Part shown: piece after piece, positions 46,682 through 56,627 of the stretch
Layout of the letters: each line of letters begins with the position of its first letter
Numbering within the stretch: the first letter of the stretch is position 1
Assembly (NCBI GenBank): GCA_031411495.1
Contig: JANOBD010000175.1
Location: 1-64,000 of the forward strand
Direction of reading: 5' to 3'
Origin: JANOBD01 sp031411495
GTDB taxonomy: Bacteria > Planctomycetota > Phycisphaerae > Tepidisphaerales > Tepidisphaeraceae
DNA length: 64,000 nt
Notes under the pieces: model-generated
The model's input: the letters and a program-made list of their open reading frames with translations, nothing else
Told to the model about the DNA's origin: nothing
Databases searched by the model: none
Program-made: the position numbers and the translations under genes

Positions 46682-48247
46682 ATGCGAGGGACAGCTCTCA
46701 AGCTCACTGCATGTCTGTATGCACTTTCCGCTGTTCAATCGACGCTCGCGACACCGCAGGAGTATTTCGCAATTCACGTCGTAGACGAGGTGAGCGGCCG
46801 GGGCGTACCGCTCGTCGAGTTCCAGTCCATGTTCCGGCAGCGCTACTACACCGACAGCGACGGCTACATCGCGTTTCTCGAGCCGGGATTGATGGACGGC
46901 AAAGAAGTGTGGTTCGACATCCGCAGTTACGGATACGAAAGCCCGAAGGCTCCGCTGGATGGCAAGGGCATGTCTTTGAAACCCAAGGCGGGCGGCGCGA
47001 TCGAGATTCGCCTGAAGCGTTCGCAGATCGCCGAGCGTCTCTATCGCCTCACCGGTTACGGCATTTATCGCGACAGCGTCTTGCTCGGCAAGCGAAAACC
47101 CGGGCCGGATACGCTTCTCAACGCGCTCGTCACCGGACAAGACACCGTCCAGACCGCCCTCTATCGCGGCAAATACCTTTGGCTTTGGCAGGACACGGAT
47201 CGCGTCGGCTTTTTCCTGGGCTGCTTCAGCATGACCGGCGCGACCGCGCCGCTCCCTTCGAAGATCGATCCCGACAAAGGGATCGACTTTACCTATTTCG
47301 TCGACAAGCCCGGCGAGTTCGCGAAGGCGATGGCCAAGGTCGATCGAACCGGTTCCAACCCGATCTGGGTGGACGGGCTCTGCGTCGTGCAGGACAAATC
47401 GGGAAGCGAAAAACTCATCGGCCGATATGTTGCCGTCGATTCGAAGATGAAGCCGCTCGAGACTGGCCTGCTACTTTGGAACGATGAGAAGAACCTGATG
47501 CAGTCGCTCGTGAAGTTCGACGGCAACGGCGAAGGCGTCGCCGCGCCTTACGGCAGACCGTTTCGCGTGAAAGACGGCGATGGCGAGTACCTCTGTTTCC
47601 CGCCGAACGATGGGTGCGGGTTGCGTGTCCGGGCCAACTACGAGAGCGTCATCGATGCGAAGGCATACGAGGCGTTTACCTGTCTCGATGAATCCGGCAA
47701 AGTCCGTCGAAGGCCCGACGGCAGCGTCGACTGGCGCTGGCAGACGGGCGCGAAACAGCTCAAGCGAGCCGATCTGGACAACCTGATCTCCGACAAACTG
47801 CTCACGGACGGTGAATGCCCAGTCGCCATGCGCGACCTCGACACGGGCAAACCCGTCGAGGTCGCGAACGGTTCGATCGCGTGGAATCCGTTTCTCAAGC
47901 GATGGCTCTACGTATTTCACCAGAAGTGGGGCGATAGCCTCCTCGGCGAGATCTGGGTCGCCAGCGCCAACTCACCGGACGGGCCGTGGCGCGATGCGCG
48001 CAAGGTGGCGACGCACGCGATGCCGGATGCGAACTACGACTGCTACAACGTGATCCAGCATGACGAGCTGGCGCGAGGCAAGTACATCTACTTCAGCGGG
48101 ACGTTTGTGAACACGTTCTCCGGCACCAAGTCGCCGACGCCTTACTACAACTACAACAACCTGATGTACCGGGTGGACCTGTCCGACCCGCGACTGGCGC
48201 TGCCCGAGCCGCCGGCGGGGTTCACGAGCGTCACGCCAGCCGAGTAA
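46682..48247 (+). CDS. Secreted protein: regulatory-like N-domain and propeller-like C-domain
   Basis: A predicted 521-residue protein with a signal peptide (MRGTALKLTACLYALSAVQST). The first domain resembles a carboxypeptidase-regulatory beta sandwich (FAIHVVDEVSGRGVPLVEF). The large rest has repeated Trp/Tyr-rich strands (YLWLWQDTDRVGFF, WNPFLKRWLYVFHQKWG, SPDGPW), suggesting a beta-propeller such as in DUF4185-like or GH43-like proteins, but I see no catalytic triad. AGGAG before ATG 46682 and the short spacing tie it to the GH43 gene, so a role in polysaccharide use is likely. Confidence 0.68.
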   Translation: MRGTALKLTACLYALSAVQSTLATPQEYFAIHVVDEVSGRGVPLVEFQSMFRQRYYTDSDGYIAFLEPGLMDGKEVWFDIRSYGYESPKAPLDGKGMSLKPKAGGAIEIRLKRSQIAERLYRLTGYGIYRDSVLLGKRKPGPDTLLNALVTGQDTVQTALYRGKYLWLWQDTDRVGFFLGCFSMTGATAPLPSKIDPDKGIDFTYFVDKPGEFAKAMAKVDRTGSNPIWVDGLCVVQDKSGSEKLIGRYVAVDSKMKPLETGLLLWNDEKNLMQSLVKFDGNGEGVAAPYGRPFRVKDGDGEYLCFPPNDGCGLRVRANYESVIDAKAYEAFTCLDESGKVRRRPDGSVDWRWQTGAKQLKRADLDNLISDKLLTDGECPVAMRDLDTGKPVEVANGSIAWNPFLKRWLYVFHQKWGDSLLGEIWVASANSPDGPWRDARKVATHAMPDANYDCYNVIQHDELARGKYIYFSGTFVNTFSGTKSPTPYYNYNNLMYRVDLSDPRLALPEPPAGFTSVTPAE

Positions 48248-48263
48248 CCGCCCTCGCGGTTAC
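48244..48263. terminator. Hairpin overlapping stop codon, between convergent genes
   Basis: GTAACCGC (48244-48251), loop CCTC, and GCGGTTAC (48256-48263) form a perfect 8-bp stem. It starts at the stop codon of the plus-strand gene and faces the gyrA end. Confidence 0.5.
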
Positions 48264-48304
48264 CGTCCCGTCGGTACCCGGCGGCGCGATCGAACTGCCG
48301 GCCA

Positions 48305-50971
48305 TCATTCGGGATTGGGCCCGGTCGATTCACCGGATTTGGCATCGCCGGCGGGACCTTGTTCCGGCGGAGTGGATTCGGTTGCCGGCATTTCCGTGCT
48401 CGGCTCTTCGGGTTCCACGCGCGCCATCGCGACGAGCTTGTCGCCTTCATCGATGCGGATCAGCCTCACGCCCTTGGTGTTTCGACCGATCGCATTCACA
48501 TCGGATGCCCGTGTGCGAATGAGGATGCCGTTCTGCGTGATCATCATGAGCTCGTCACTTTCGCTGACGAGTTTGACGCCGACGACGTCGCCGTTGCGGC
48601 CTTCGGTGTCGATGTCGGCGACGCCGCGCGTTCCGCGACCTTTCACCGGGTACTCACTCAGCGGCGAGCGCTTGCCATGCCCGGTAACGCATGCCGTCAT
48701 CAGGAAGCCGCTGTTCTCGCCGCTGGGGATGACCAGCATGGCCACGACGGCATCGCCCTCGCGCTTGAAGCGGGCGCCGGTGACGCCGCCGGCGGTTCGG
48801 CCCATGGCGCGGACTTCGCCTTCCTCGAATCGGATGGCCAGCCCGCTCTTGGTCGCCAGCAGCACGTGGTCCTTTCCGCTGGAGAGCGCGACGTCGATGA
48901 GCGTATCGCCGTCGTCCATCCCGATCGCGATGATGCCGCGCCGGTTGATGTTCGCGTACGCGCTCAGCGCGGTCTTCTTCACCGTGCCTTTCTCGGTGGC
49001 GAACATGAGGAAGCTTTCTTCCTTGTTGAAGTCCTTGATCGCCAGCACCTGCGCGATCTTCTCGCCCGGCTGGAACTCCAGCAGGTTGGCGACGCTTCGG
49101 CCGAGGCTGGTCCGGGCCCCTTCGGGCACGTCGAACACGCGCTCCGCGAACACGCGCCCTTTGTTGGTGAAGAAGAGCAGATGATCGTGCGTGTTGGCGA
49201 CGAACAGGTGCTCGACGAAATCCTCTTCGCGCGTCTCGCCGCCCTTGATGCCGCGGCCGCCGCGGCCCTGGCTCTTGTACGTATCCGTCGGCAGGCGCTT
49301 GATGTACCCCTTGTGCGTCAGCGTGACGACTACATCGTGCGGCGTAATGAGCGACTCGTAGTTGTAGTCGCTGGCTTCGCCTTCGATCGTCGTCCGGCGG
49401 TCGTCGCCGAACTTCTCTTTCATCTCGATCGTGTCTTCGCGGATGATGTCGAGCACGAGCTGCGGATCGGCGAGGATCGCCTCATACCCTTCGATCTGCT
49501 CGACAATGCTCTTGTATTCCTCCGCCAGCTTGTCGATTTCCAGACCGACGAGCTGGATGAGCCGCAGCGCCGCGATCGCCTCGGCCTGCGCCTGGGACAT
49601 CGTGATGCCCCGATCCGCGATTCCGGGACGCGAGAGCAGGCGTGCCGGGATCTTCGGCGCCAGCGGATGATCGGGCGCGATGCGGTACGCCTTGGCGCGG
49701 AGCTTGTCCATCGCCTCTTCGCGCGTGCGGCTGGATCGGATCAGGCGGACGACTTCGTCGATGTCACACACCGCGAGGATCTGGCCCTCGAGGATGTGGG
49801 CGCGCTGCAGCGCCTTGCGCAGCAGGAACTTGGTCCGCCGGGTGATGACTTCCTTGCGGTGCTCGATGAAGTGATAGATGAGCTCCTTGAGGCCCATCGT
49901 GCGCGGCTGACGGTTCACCAGTGCGATGTTGATGATCGAGACGGTGATCTGTGCCTGGCTGAACTGATACAGCTGCCGCTTGACGATTTCGGGATCGGCA
50001 TCGCGCTTCAGGTCGATCACGATGCGGACCTTGTGCATGCGGCCGGATTCGTCATTCACGCCGGACACGTCCGGCATGTTGCCGTCTTTGTGCGCCTTCA
50101 CGACGTCTTCGACGATGTTTTTGCGGATCACGCCGTAGGGAATCTCGGTGATCACCAGCTTGTTGCGCCCGCGCTCTTCCTCGATCTCGACTTTCGCCTG
50201 CAGTTGCATGCGGCCGCGGCCGGTCTTGTACCCTTCGATGATGCCGTCGATGCCGCGGATGATGCCGCCGGTCGGGAAGTCCGGGCCGGGCACGATCTTG
50301 ATCAGTTCGGCCAGCTCGATATCCGGGTTGTTGATCGTGGCGACGATCGCGTCGCAGATTTCCCGGCAGTTGTGCGGCACGAGGTTACACGCCATGCCGA
50401 CGGCGATGCCCGTCGAGCCGTTCACCAGCAGATTGGGGAACTTGCCCGGCAGAACGGTCGGCTCGTCCTTTCCCGGCCGCTCGTCGTAGTTCGGGACGAA
50501 GTTGACCGTGTCGTAATCCAGGTCGGCCATCATCTCGACGGTGACGGCGGTCATGCGGGCTTCGGTGTATCGCATGGCGGCCGGCGGGTCGCCATCGCTG
50601 GAACCGAAGTTGCCCTGCTTGTCGATGAGCATGTAGCGCGTGTTCCACTCCTGGCCCATGCGGACGAGGGTGGGGTAGATCACCGCTTCGCCGTGGGGGT
50701 GGAAATCGCCTGAGGTGTCGCCGCAGATCTTGGCGCACTTGATGTGTTTTCGGCCCGGCATGAGGTTCAGATTGTTCATCGCCAGCAGGATGCGTCGCTG
50801 GGAGGGTTTGAACCCATCCCGCACGTCCGGCAGGGCACGATCCATGATCGTGCTCATCGCGTAGGTGAGGTACGAATCCTGCAGTTCGCGCTCGATATTC
50901 AGGTCGCGAATCTTGTCGTTTTCTGCGGGCGAAGAGCTTCCGGCGGCCGGCGGCGGCGTGGTTTCAGACAT
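48305..50971 (-). CDS. gyrA: DNA gyrase subunit A
   Basis: A predicted 888-residue protein that cuts and reseals DNA with GyrB. It shows the winged-helix region GDTSGDFHPHGEAVIYPTLV, catalytic Tyr in AAMRYTEARMT, tower and coiled-coil domains, and a six-bladed C-terminal domain. The GyrA box reads QGRGGRG, which marks gyrase rather than topoisomerase IV. Where E. coli has Ser83 and Asp87, this protein has Ala and Pro. A Pro/Glu/Ser-rich tail of about 35 residues ends it. Start at ATG 50971 (MSETTPPP); upstream in-frame codons are non-coding in character. gyrB is not in the window. Confidence 0.95.
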   Translation of the reverse strand: MSETTPPPAAGSSSPAENDKIRDLNIERELQDSYLTYAMSTIMDRALPDVRDGFKPSQRRILLAMNNLNLMPGRKHIKCAKICGDTSGDFHPHGEAVIYPTLVRMGQEWNTRYMLIDKQGNFGSSDGDPPAAMRYTEARMTAVTVEMMADLDYDTVNFVPNYDERPGKDEPTVLPGKFPNLLVNGSTGIAVGMACNLVPHNCREICDAIVATINNPDIELAELIKIVPGPDFPTGGIIRGIDGIIEGYKTGRGRMQLQAKVEIEEERGRNKLVITEIPYGVIRKNIVEDVVKAHKDGNMPDVSGVNDESGRMHKVRIVIDLKRDADPEIVKRQLYQFSQAQITVSIINIALVNRQPRTMGLKELIYHFIEHRKEVITRRTKFLLRKALQRAHILEGQILAVCDIDEVVRLIRSSRTREEAMDKLRAKAYRIAPDHPLAPKIPARLLSRPGIADRGITMSQAQAEAIAALRLIQLVGLEIDKLAEEYKSIVEQIEGYEAILADPQLVLDIIREDTIEMKEKFGDDRRTTIEGEASDYNYESLITPHDVVVTLTHKGYIKRLPTDTYKSQGRGGRGIKGGETREEDFVEHLFVANTHDHLLFFTNKGRVFAERVFDVPEGARTSLGRSVANLLEFQPGEKIAQVLAIKDFNKEESFLMFATEKGTVKKTALSAYANINRRGIIAIGMDDGDTLIDVALSSGKDHVLLATKSGLAIRFEEGEVRAMGRTAGGVTGARFKREGDAVVAMLVIPSGENSGFLMTACVTGHGKRSPLSEYPVKGRGTRGVADIDTEGRNGDVVGVKLVSESDELMMITQNGILIRTRASDVNAIGRNTKGVRLIRIDEGDKLVAMARVEPEEPSTEMPATESTPPEQGPAGDAKSGESTGPNPE

Positions 50972-51143
50972 CCGGAAATTGTAACAAAAATCACGTCGAA
51001 ACGCGACCGTTCGGGAGACAGAAATGGTCCGCGACGGACGCGAAAAGGGTGCGAAAATCGAGGAGGTTTCGGATGAAACGCGACGACCCATATCCGTGCC
51101 AAAGTCCCCCGCGCTGCGTTCGTCGTCCACTTCCTCTCCGGTC

Positions 51144-51167
51144 CCCTCTCCCGCTCGCGGGAGAGGG
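51144..51167. repeat. CCCTCTCCCGC palindrome
   Basis: CCCTCTCCCGC (51144-51154) and GCGGGAGAGGG (51157-51167) form a perfect 11-bp stem with a 2-base loop, followed by TGAGGGTGAGG. It lies between divergent gyrA and the zinc-ribbon gene. The phrase is familiar as a dispersed intergenic palindrome in many GC-rich bacteria. Confidence 0.65.
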
Positions 51168-51340
51168 TGAGGGTGAGGCTTCCCTCGCGCGGCACGTGAT
51201 TAAACTCGGGCGATTGAGGTCCGACGCCACACCCCGCCGATGGCCCGCCTGATGCGCCTGCGATAGGATTGTGCGGCCCTCCTCGACCGCTGCCCTGAAT
51301 GCGGCTCGACGCGTGCGCCACCACGCAGCACAATGCCCGC

Positions 51341-52636
51341 ATGAACCTCGCCTCGGCCGATTCGATCTGGACGATCGTCCTGCTCGCGGCGGCGACGCTT
51401 CTGGCGCTGATCCTCTCGTTCCGTTTCTCGCGGCGCGTCGGCGGGACCGTCGGCGAGTTCTGCCGGGCGTGCGGCTATGACGTCGCAAAGCGGCCGACAG
51501 ACAGCACGCGCTGCAGCGAGTGCGGCGCTGACCTCGCTCAGCCGCACGCCATCGTCCACGGCGACTCGCGCCGCAACTGGGGCGTTCTCATTGCCGGGCT
51601 TGCGGCCTCGGTCATCCTCCTGGGCTTCACGTTCGAAGCCGGCCGAAGTCTGAACTGGCAGCGATGGTTCGTTGTCACCGCGCCGGACTGGTACATCATC
51701 CGGCAGGCGAAGCACTCGGACTCGCCGGGGCGATTCCTCTCGGAGTGGTGCCGCCGCGACGTGCGCAAAACCGAGTTGATCGACCAACTGATCGTGAATC
51801 CTCGGACCAACACCGCTCTGATCAATAAGACGATCGGCTCGTTTTCCGAAGCGCAACTCAAACGGTTCCTTGAGTTGTGTGCGAAAGAGAGTTCCGTTTC
51901 GCTGACGCCCCGCGCCCGCGAGCAGGAGACGATCAACCTCGGCGTCTATGCGGTGCCGGGCGTGAACGGGATGCAGCTCGAGCCGATCGAAATCCGAGTG
52001 AACGACCGGCCGGCCGCGACGCTGACGCCGGATCAACGTCACGCACAATACATCACGCAGTCGCCTGCGGTGGGATTGCTTGGCGAGTCGGTGCAGCGTC
52101 CCGGGCGGTATCACGTCGAGTTTTCATTCGCCATCTCCTGCCGTTCGATCACATCATTGCGCATTCACCGGGAATGCGATCTGGAGATTCTCCCGCGCGA
52201 TTTCGCCGAGGGCGAACGCGTCGACTTTACGCCGCTTCAGGCACAGAGGACGGCGGAGTGGCTCACGCCGACCTTGAGCCCGAACGGAAAGACGCTGCAA
52301 CTGATCGTCTTTGCGCATCCCGATGAGGTGTCGTTCGTGATGGCCTTTCGGGTAGAAGTCGACACACGCAGCGGCCGGCGAATCCTCGGCTACCTCAATC
52401 GCGAAAACAGCACCGGCACCTGCCAACTCTTACCCGTCGACCTCCGAGACGACGGCACGATTGCCGTCACTTTTCAAGGCGACGCCCGCGCGCTCGACGT
52501 CAACGACAAGGACCAGCGCTACTGGCCGGGCCGGATCGTGTTCGATCCCGTCGGCGTCACGATGGGAGGATGGGCCGCGACGATTGATGAATCGCCGCAC
52601 CACATCGAGATGCCGACGAGCAAGCCATCGGAGTGA
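51341..52636 (+). CDS. Membrane protein with Cys4 zinc ribbon, unknown (paralogue of 52980-53951)
   Basis: A predicted 431-residue protein. A membrane segment (TIVLLAAATLLALILSF) is followed by a zinc ribbon with C41, C44, C58 and C61 (CRACGYDV...RCSECGADL) and a second membrane segment (WGVLIAGLAASVILLGFTF). About 340 beta-rich residues outside the membrane complete it. The ribbon would be cytoplasmic and the C-domain periplasmic. ATG 51341 lacks a clear ribosome binding site. Same architecture as the next gene. Function unknown; the ribbon type is common in planctomycete membrane proteins. Confidence 0.72.
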   Translation: MNLASADSIWTIVLLAAATLLALILSFRFSRRVGGTVGEFCRACGYDVAKRPTDSTRCSECGADLAQPHAIVHGDSRRNWGVLIAGLAASVILLGFTFEAGRSLNWQRWFVVTAPDWYIIRQAKHSDSPGRFLSEWCRRDVRKTELIDQLIVNPRTNTALINKTIGSFSEAQLKRFLELCAKESSVSLTPRAREQETINLGVYAVPGVNGMQLEPIEIRVNDRPAATLTPDQRHAQYITQSPAVGLLGESVQRPGRYHVEFSFAISCRSITSLRIHRECDLEILPRDFAEGERVDFTPLQAQRTAEWLTPTLSPNGKTLQLIVFAHPDEVSFVMAFRVEVDTRSGRRILGYLNRENSTGTCQLLPVDLRDDGTIAVTFQGDARALDVNDKDQRYWPGRIVFDPVGVTMGGWAATIDESPHHIEMPTSKPSE

Positions 52637-52979
52637 GTTCGCCGGGCCCGAGACGCAAGAGGTCAGGCTTCCAGTTTCGTTGACGAGCGATCTCGACGGG
52701 CAAATCCGCGCGGATACGGCTTGTATCGCCACTCACACGACTGGTACACGGATGGGTTTCGTCGTGGTTCGGTCGTCCGGTTGCGTGGCCTCGCGACGCG
52801 CTCTTTGACATGTGCATATCAGAATCGAGTCGGGCCGCAGACCAGCTCCGCGTTTCCCAACGGTACCCACCGTTACCCATTTCGGAGCACTTTCGGGTGC
52901 CCAGCTTTTCTGCGCAGCGCGTCTTTCCTTGCCGCTCGATCGCGTTGTGGGATCGCACGGCCGGCAGCAGAATGGGGGC
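52637..52979. other. Spacer between zinc-ribbon paralogues (343 bp)
   Basis: No supported gene or repeat. The length suggests that the second paralogue has its own promoter. Confidence 0.4.
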
Positions 52980-53951
52980 ATGCGAATCCCGGGGGACGAC
53001 TCGTTCGGGTTCATGGCGGGCGCGGCTGCAATTGCCCTCCTGTGTCTGGCGATCGCGGCGCGGGCGTTCTACCGCGGCAGGCGCGTGCTGGCGGCGCCGA
53101 GTTGCCGAAAGTGCGGCTACGACGTGTCGAGGCGGCCGACCGAGTCGACGCGCTGCAGCGAGTGCGGCGCCGACCTCACGGCACCCAAGGCGATCGCGAC
53201 CCACAAGTACAGCGCCCGCTGGTGGGCAATCGCTCCGCTGATCTTGGCGATCGCTGTGTCGGTGGTGTTCGCAAATAGCGCGCGGCGGTTCCAATGGCGA
53301 AGCTGGTACGTCGCCAAGGCGCCAACGTTTCTGGTGATCCATCACGCGGTCGCGTCGCCGGGCATGGAAGCGGATGACATGCGGCTCGAGTGGGACCGTC
53401 GCGGCGAGCAGCGCACCCGGCTGATCGAGCACCTCCTCGACATCCAGTCTCCCAAGCATCCGTTTCCGTCTTCATCGGCGGCGACGCTGCTCGAACAGGC
53501 GCTGCTTTCGGGCGGGCTGAGCGAGTCGCAGAAACAAAGTTATTTCAACAATCTCCTCGGAGACGTTGTGCTGCGTATTCCCCAGTCCACGATCGCAGAT
53601 CAGCCTATCCCCTTCGATGTCACGATTCCCAATGGCGACGGCTCGGGCGTGGTCGAGTACGAGTTTTCACAGAAGGTGGAGATCGACGGCGATGCCACCC
53701 TGAACACCCGGCCGCCGCTGCGAAACAAATCGATTCCAAATGGCTTTTCTGGCAAAGCGAGCGAGGCGGCGTGGCGCGACAAGATTCCCTATCGTGGAGA
53801 ACACACGATGACGCTGCGCGTCGGCGTCCGTGTCGTGCGCCGGCAGGATGGCAGTTCGATTTCGCCGTGGATCGAGCGAACCGTTACGGTGCCGTTCGAG
53901 CTCGACTTCCCCCGCGCGACGACGACGCCCGCGTTGAGAGTACGATCTTGA
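52980..53951 (+). CDS. Membrane protein with Cys4 zinc ribbon, unknown (paralogue of 51341-52636)
   Basis: A predicted 323-residue protein. It has membrane segment (AAAIALLCLAIAARAF), zinc ribbon C42, C45, C59, C62 (CRKCGYDV...STRCSECGADL), second segment (WAIAPLILAIAVSVVF), and a beta-rich exterior of about 220 residues. Ribbon and flanks match the upstream gene closely (RRPTESTRCSECGADL against KRPTDSTRCSECGADL), and both have W..W(F/Y)V following the second helix. The C-domains have diverged. ATG 52980 follows a G-rich stretch. It is convergent with the Sel1 gene, 19 bases apart. Confidence 0.7.
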   Translation: MRIPGDDSFGFMAGAAAIALLCLAIAARAFYRGRRVLAAPSCRKCGYDVSRRPTESTRCSECGADLTAPKAIATHKYSARWWAIAPLILAIAVSVVFANSARRFQWRSWYVAKAPTFLVIHHAVASPGMEADDMRLEWDRRGEQRTRLIEHLLDIQSPKHPFPSSSAATLLEQALLSGGLSESQKQSYFNNLLGDVVLRIPQSTIADQPIPFDVTIPNGDGSGVVEYEFSQKVEIDGDATLNTRPPLRNKSIPNGFSGKASEAAWRDKIPYRGEHTMTLRVGVRVVRRQDGSSISPWIERTVTVPFELDFPRATTTPALRVRS

Positions 53952-53970
53952 ACGGCCAAACACTGACGGC

Positions 53971-56553
53971 CTACTTGATCAGCCCCTTGTCGGTCGCGGC
54001 GGCGATCATGGCTTTGGCGGTCGGGTCGCCGGCATTGGCGGCCTGTCTCACCCAGCCGATGCCCTTCTCGAAGTCGCGGATCACGCCGATGCCGTCGATG
54101 TATTTCTTGCCGATCATCATCATGCCCATCGGCTCGCCGTTGTCGGCGGCGATCTGGCAGAGGCGCATCGATTCGTCGAGATCCTTATCGACGCCGCGTC
54201 CGTTCTCGTAGCACCACGCGAGGTTGGCGGTGGAGAGCATGTTGCCTTTGTCGTGGCCCATTCGGTAGTACTTTGCCGCTTCGGCATCGCTCTGGTCGAC
54301 GCCGCTGCCCTTGAGGTAGAGGACGCCCATGTCGTTGCAGCAGTTGCTGTCGCCGAGCTCGATGCCGCGGAGCAGCCACTGCCGGGCGCTGATGAAGTCC
54401 TTGACCTGTTCGTAGTGCGAGCCGGCGATGCCGCAGACCTCGGGGCGCTTGAGTTCGATCGCCTTCTCGGCCCACTTCACGCCTTCGGCTTCGTTGGTCT
54501 GGTCCTTGCCAAGAAATCCGAAGTAGAGCTTGGTGAGATAGATCGTGGCCTGAACGTTGCCGTTGTTGGCGGCGTCGGTCCAGAGTTCGATGGCGCGATC
54601 GGGGTCTTTCTCGGTGGTGTCGCCGGTGAGGTAGTGGGTGCCGAGATCGAGCATGGCGTCGGCGTTACCGAGGGAGATCGATTTGCTGTAGCAATCGACG
54701 GCATCGCCCCAGTTCTTTTCAACGCTGATGCCGAAGGCGTGCATATTCGCGAGCATCAGCCAGCCGTCGCTGTTGCCGCGATCGGCGGCTTCGGTGGCGA
54801 GTTTGAAAGCCTGGTCGGGATCGCGCGGGACGGGCCCGCCATTGAGCAGGTAGCGGGCGAGAGTGACGCGGGTCTGGCCGTCTTCGTCCCACGTAAGGCC
54901 GCGTTCGAGGTACTTCAGGCCCAGCGGCGTATCGCGCGGAATGCTCGTTCCGTCGATCAGCATCGAACCGATCTGGCGCATGCAGTCGTTTCCGCCACCC
55001 TTCATGCCCTCGCGGAGGAATGGGATGCCCTCGACAATGCTGGGCGAGCGTCCGATGCCCAGTCGACAGAGTTCGAACATGGCGAAGTTTCCATCGGCTT
55101 CGCCGAGTCCGACCGCCTGTTTGGCCCACAGTTCGGCGTCCTTGGCGGAGACTTCGACGCCTTGGCCGTAAACGTAGTTGCGGGCGAGGTAGTACATCGC
55201 GCGGGTGTCGCCGGCGTATGCGGCGGTGTAGTAGCCGATGTGGGCGAGCTTGGGATCGCGCGGGACGCCGCGGCCATCGGCGTAGTGATTCGCCACCTGC
55301 GTCATCGCCCGTGGCACGCCCAGCCCGGCGGCGGCGATGTAGAGCTGAAGCGCCTTGTCGTTGTTCGCCGGTTCGAAGTAGCCAAAGCGATAGGCGTCGG
55401 CCATGTCGCAGGTGCAGTACGGGTTCATCGCATCGACGCCGTACTGCAGGACAGCGCGGGCCTTCTCCTTGTCGATGGGGTGTCCTTTGGTGCCGAAGCG
55501 AAGCGCGAGCGCGACGGTGTCGTACGCGTCGGTGACGCCGCGCCGCGCCGCATCGATCGCGCGGTCGACGACCATCGCATCGTATTCTGGATCGGACGAG
55601 CGATAGCGCGAGGCATTCCGGTCTGCGAGCATCGACACGATGTACGGGTCGGTGCTCGACTCGAGCTTGCGCCAGATCCTCCCGGCCGATTCCTTCTCCT
55701 CGCGCCCGGTCAGCATGCCGTTTTCCATGAGGGTCGTGCCGGTGGCGATTCCTTCGGGATCTTCGGTGGTGAGCGCGGCGTTCGCCCATCGTCGCGCGGC
55801 GCCGACATCGCGCTTCGTGTAAGCGCCGTTGAGATAGATCCGCGTGAGCCGGATCATCGCCCCGACGTGGCCGCCCAGCGCGGCGCGCTCGAAGAAGCCG
55901 ATCGCCAGCTTCGCATCCGGCGGCTGCGACCAGCCGGTGAGCTTGAGCTCGGCCAACTCGTAGAGCGCGCTGAGGTTGCCGGCCTCGGCGGATGAGGCCA
56001 GCATGTTGACGGCCTCCTCGGTGCGCAACGCGGCCCGCAGGACGCGCGTCTGGTCGAGCATGAGCTGTTCAGAGCCGATTTCGCTGCCCGCGTCGGCGGC
56101 GCGCTTCATCCACTTGACGGCTTCCTTCGAGTCCGGCGCGTGATCCATGTCGCCGTTGCGAAGGATGATGCCGTAGATCGCCATGCCGTCGGGATGGCCC
56201 GTCTCGGCGACCTTCTTGAGGAGCTCGATGCCGCGATCCCGATTCGCCTTTCCGCCGATGCCATAGAAGTTGCACATGCCCAGCAGGACCGTTCCGTTGG
56301 GGTCGTTCCTGCCAGCGGCAACGCGCCAGGCTGGCAGTTCATCGTCGAAACTCGAAGCGATGACGAACGTGAGCCGGTAACCCTTGCGGTAATGATCGAC
56401 GACCTTTTTCAGCGTCGATTCGGAGACGGACCTGGAGCGCGCCTCCGACGGCAGCGCGCCCGTCGACTTTGAGGGAGGCGCGGTCTGGGCCATGGCGGCT
56501 GGCGAGAGCGATGTTCCGATCAACAGAAGTGCGACGGCCCCGAGTTTGCGCAT
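53971..56553 (-). CDS. Secreted Sel1-repeat (TPR-like) protein
   Basis: A predicted 860-residue protein. The signal peptide (MRKLGAVALLLIGTSLSPAAMA) is likely cleaved before QTAPP. The rest is a solenoid of about 20 Sel1-type repeats of 35-36 residues, such as GMCNFYGIGGKANRDRGIELLKKVAE, with the A.....LG..Y..G.GV..D...A pattern. Such arrays bind other proteins; here in the periplasm. ATG 56553 is chosen for the signal peptide. It is downstream of a FUN14-like gene by 74 bases on the same strand, so probably co-transcribed. Confidence 0.85.
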   Translation of the reverse strand: MRKLGAVALLLIGTSLSPAAMAQTAPPSKSTGALPSEARSRSVSESTLKKVVDHYRKGYRLTFVIASSFDDELPAWRVAAGRNDPNGTVLLGMCNFYGIGGKANRDRGIELLKKVAETGHPDGMAIYGIILRNGDMDHAPDSKEAVKWMKRAADAGSEIGSEQLMLDQTRVLRAALRTEEAVNMLASSAEAGNLSALYELAELKLTGWSQPPDAKLAIGFFERAALGGHVGAMIRLTRIYLNGAYTKRDVGAARRWANAALTTEDPEGIATGTTLMENGMLTGREEKESAGRIWRKLESSTDPYIVSMLADRNASRYRSSDPEYDAMVVDRAIDAARRGVTDAYDTVALALRFGTKGHPIDKEKARAVLQYGVDAMNPYCTCDMADAYRFGYFEPANNDKALQLYIAAAGLGVPRAMTQVANHYADGRGVPRDPKLAHIGYYTAAYAGDTRAMYYLARNYVYGQGVEVSAKDAELWAKQAVGLGEADGNFAMFELCRLGIGRSPSIVEGIPFLREGMKGGGNDCMRQIGSMLIDGTSIPRDTPLGLKYLERGLTWDEDGQTRVTLARYLLNGGPVPRDPDQAFKLATEAADRGNSDGWLMLANMHAFGISVEKNWGDAVDCYSKSISLGNADAMLDLGTHYLTGDTTEKDPDRAIELWTDAANNGNVQATIYLTKLYFGFLGKDQTNEAEGVKWAEKAIELKRPEVCGIAGSHYEQVKDFISARQWLLRGIELGDSNCCNDMGVLYLKGSGVDQSDAEAAKYYRMGHDKGNMLSTANLAWCYENGRGVDKDLDESMRLCQIAADNGEPMGMMMIGKKYIDGIGVIRDFEKGIGWVRQAANAGDPTAKAMIAAATDKGLIK

Positions 56554-56627
56554 AGTGGGTGTGAGTCTAGCAGAGTCGGCGCGGCCGCGCGGCATCCGGA
56601 AGGAGTTTCCACCGGCCGTCTCGCCGA

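Noticed and set aside
48359..50713. 784-codon open frame opposite gyrA
   Set aside because: Antisense shadow of gyrA; low-complexity His/Asp/Val composition.
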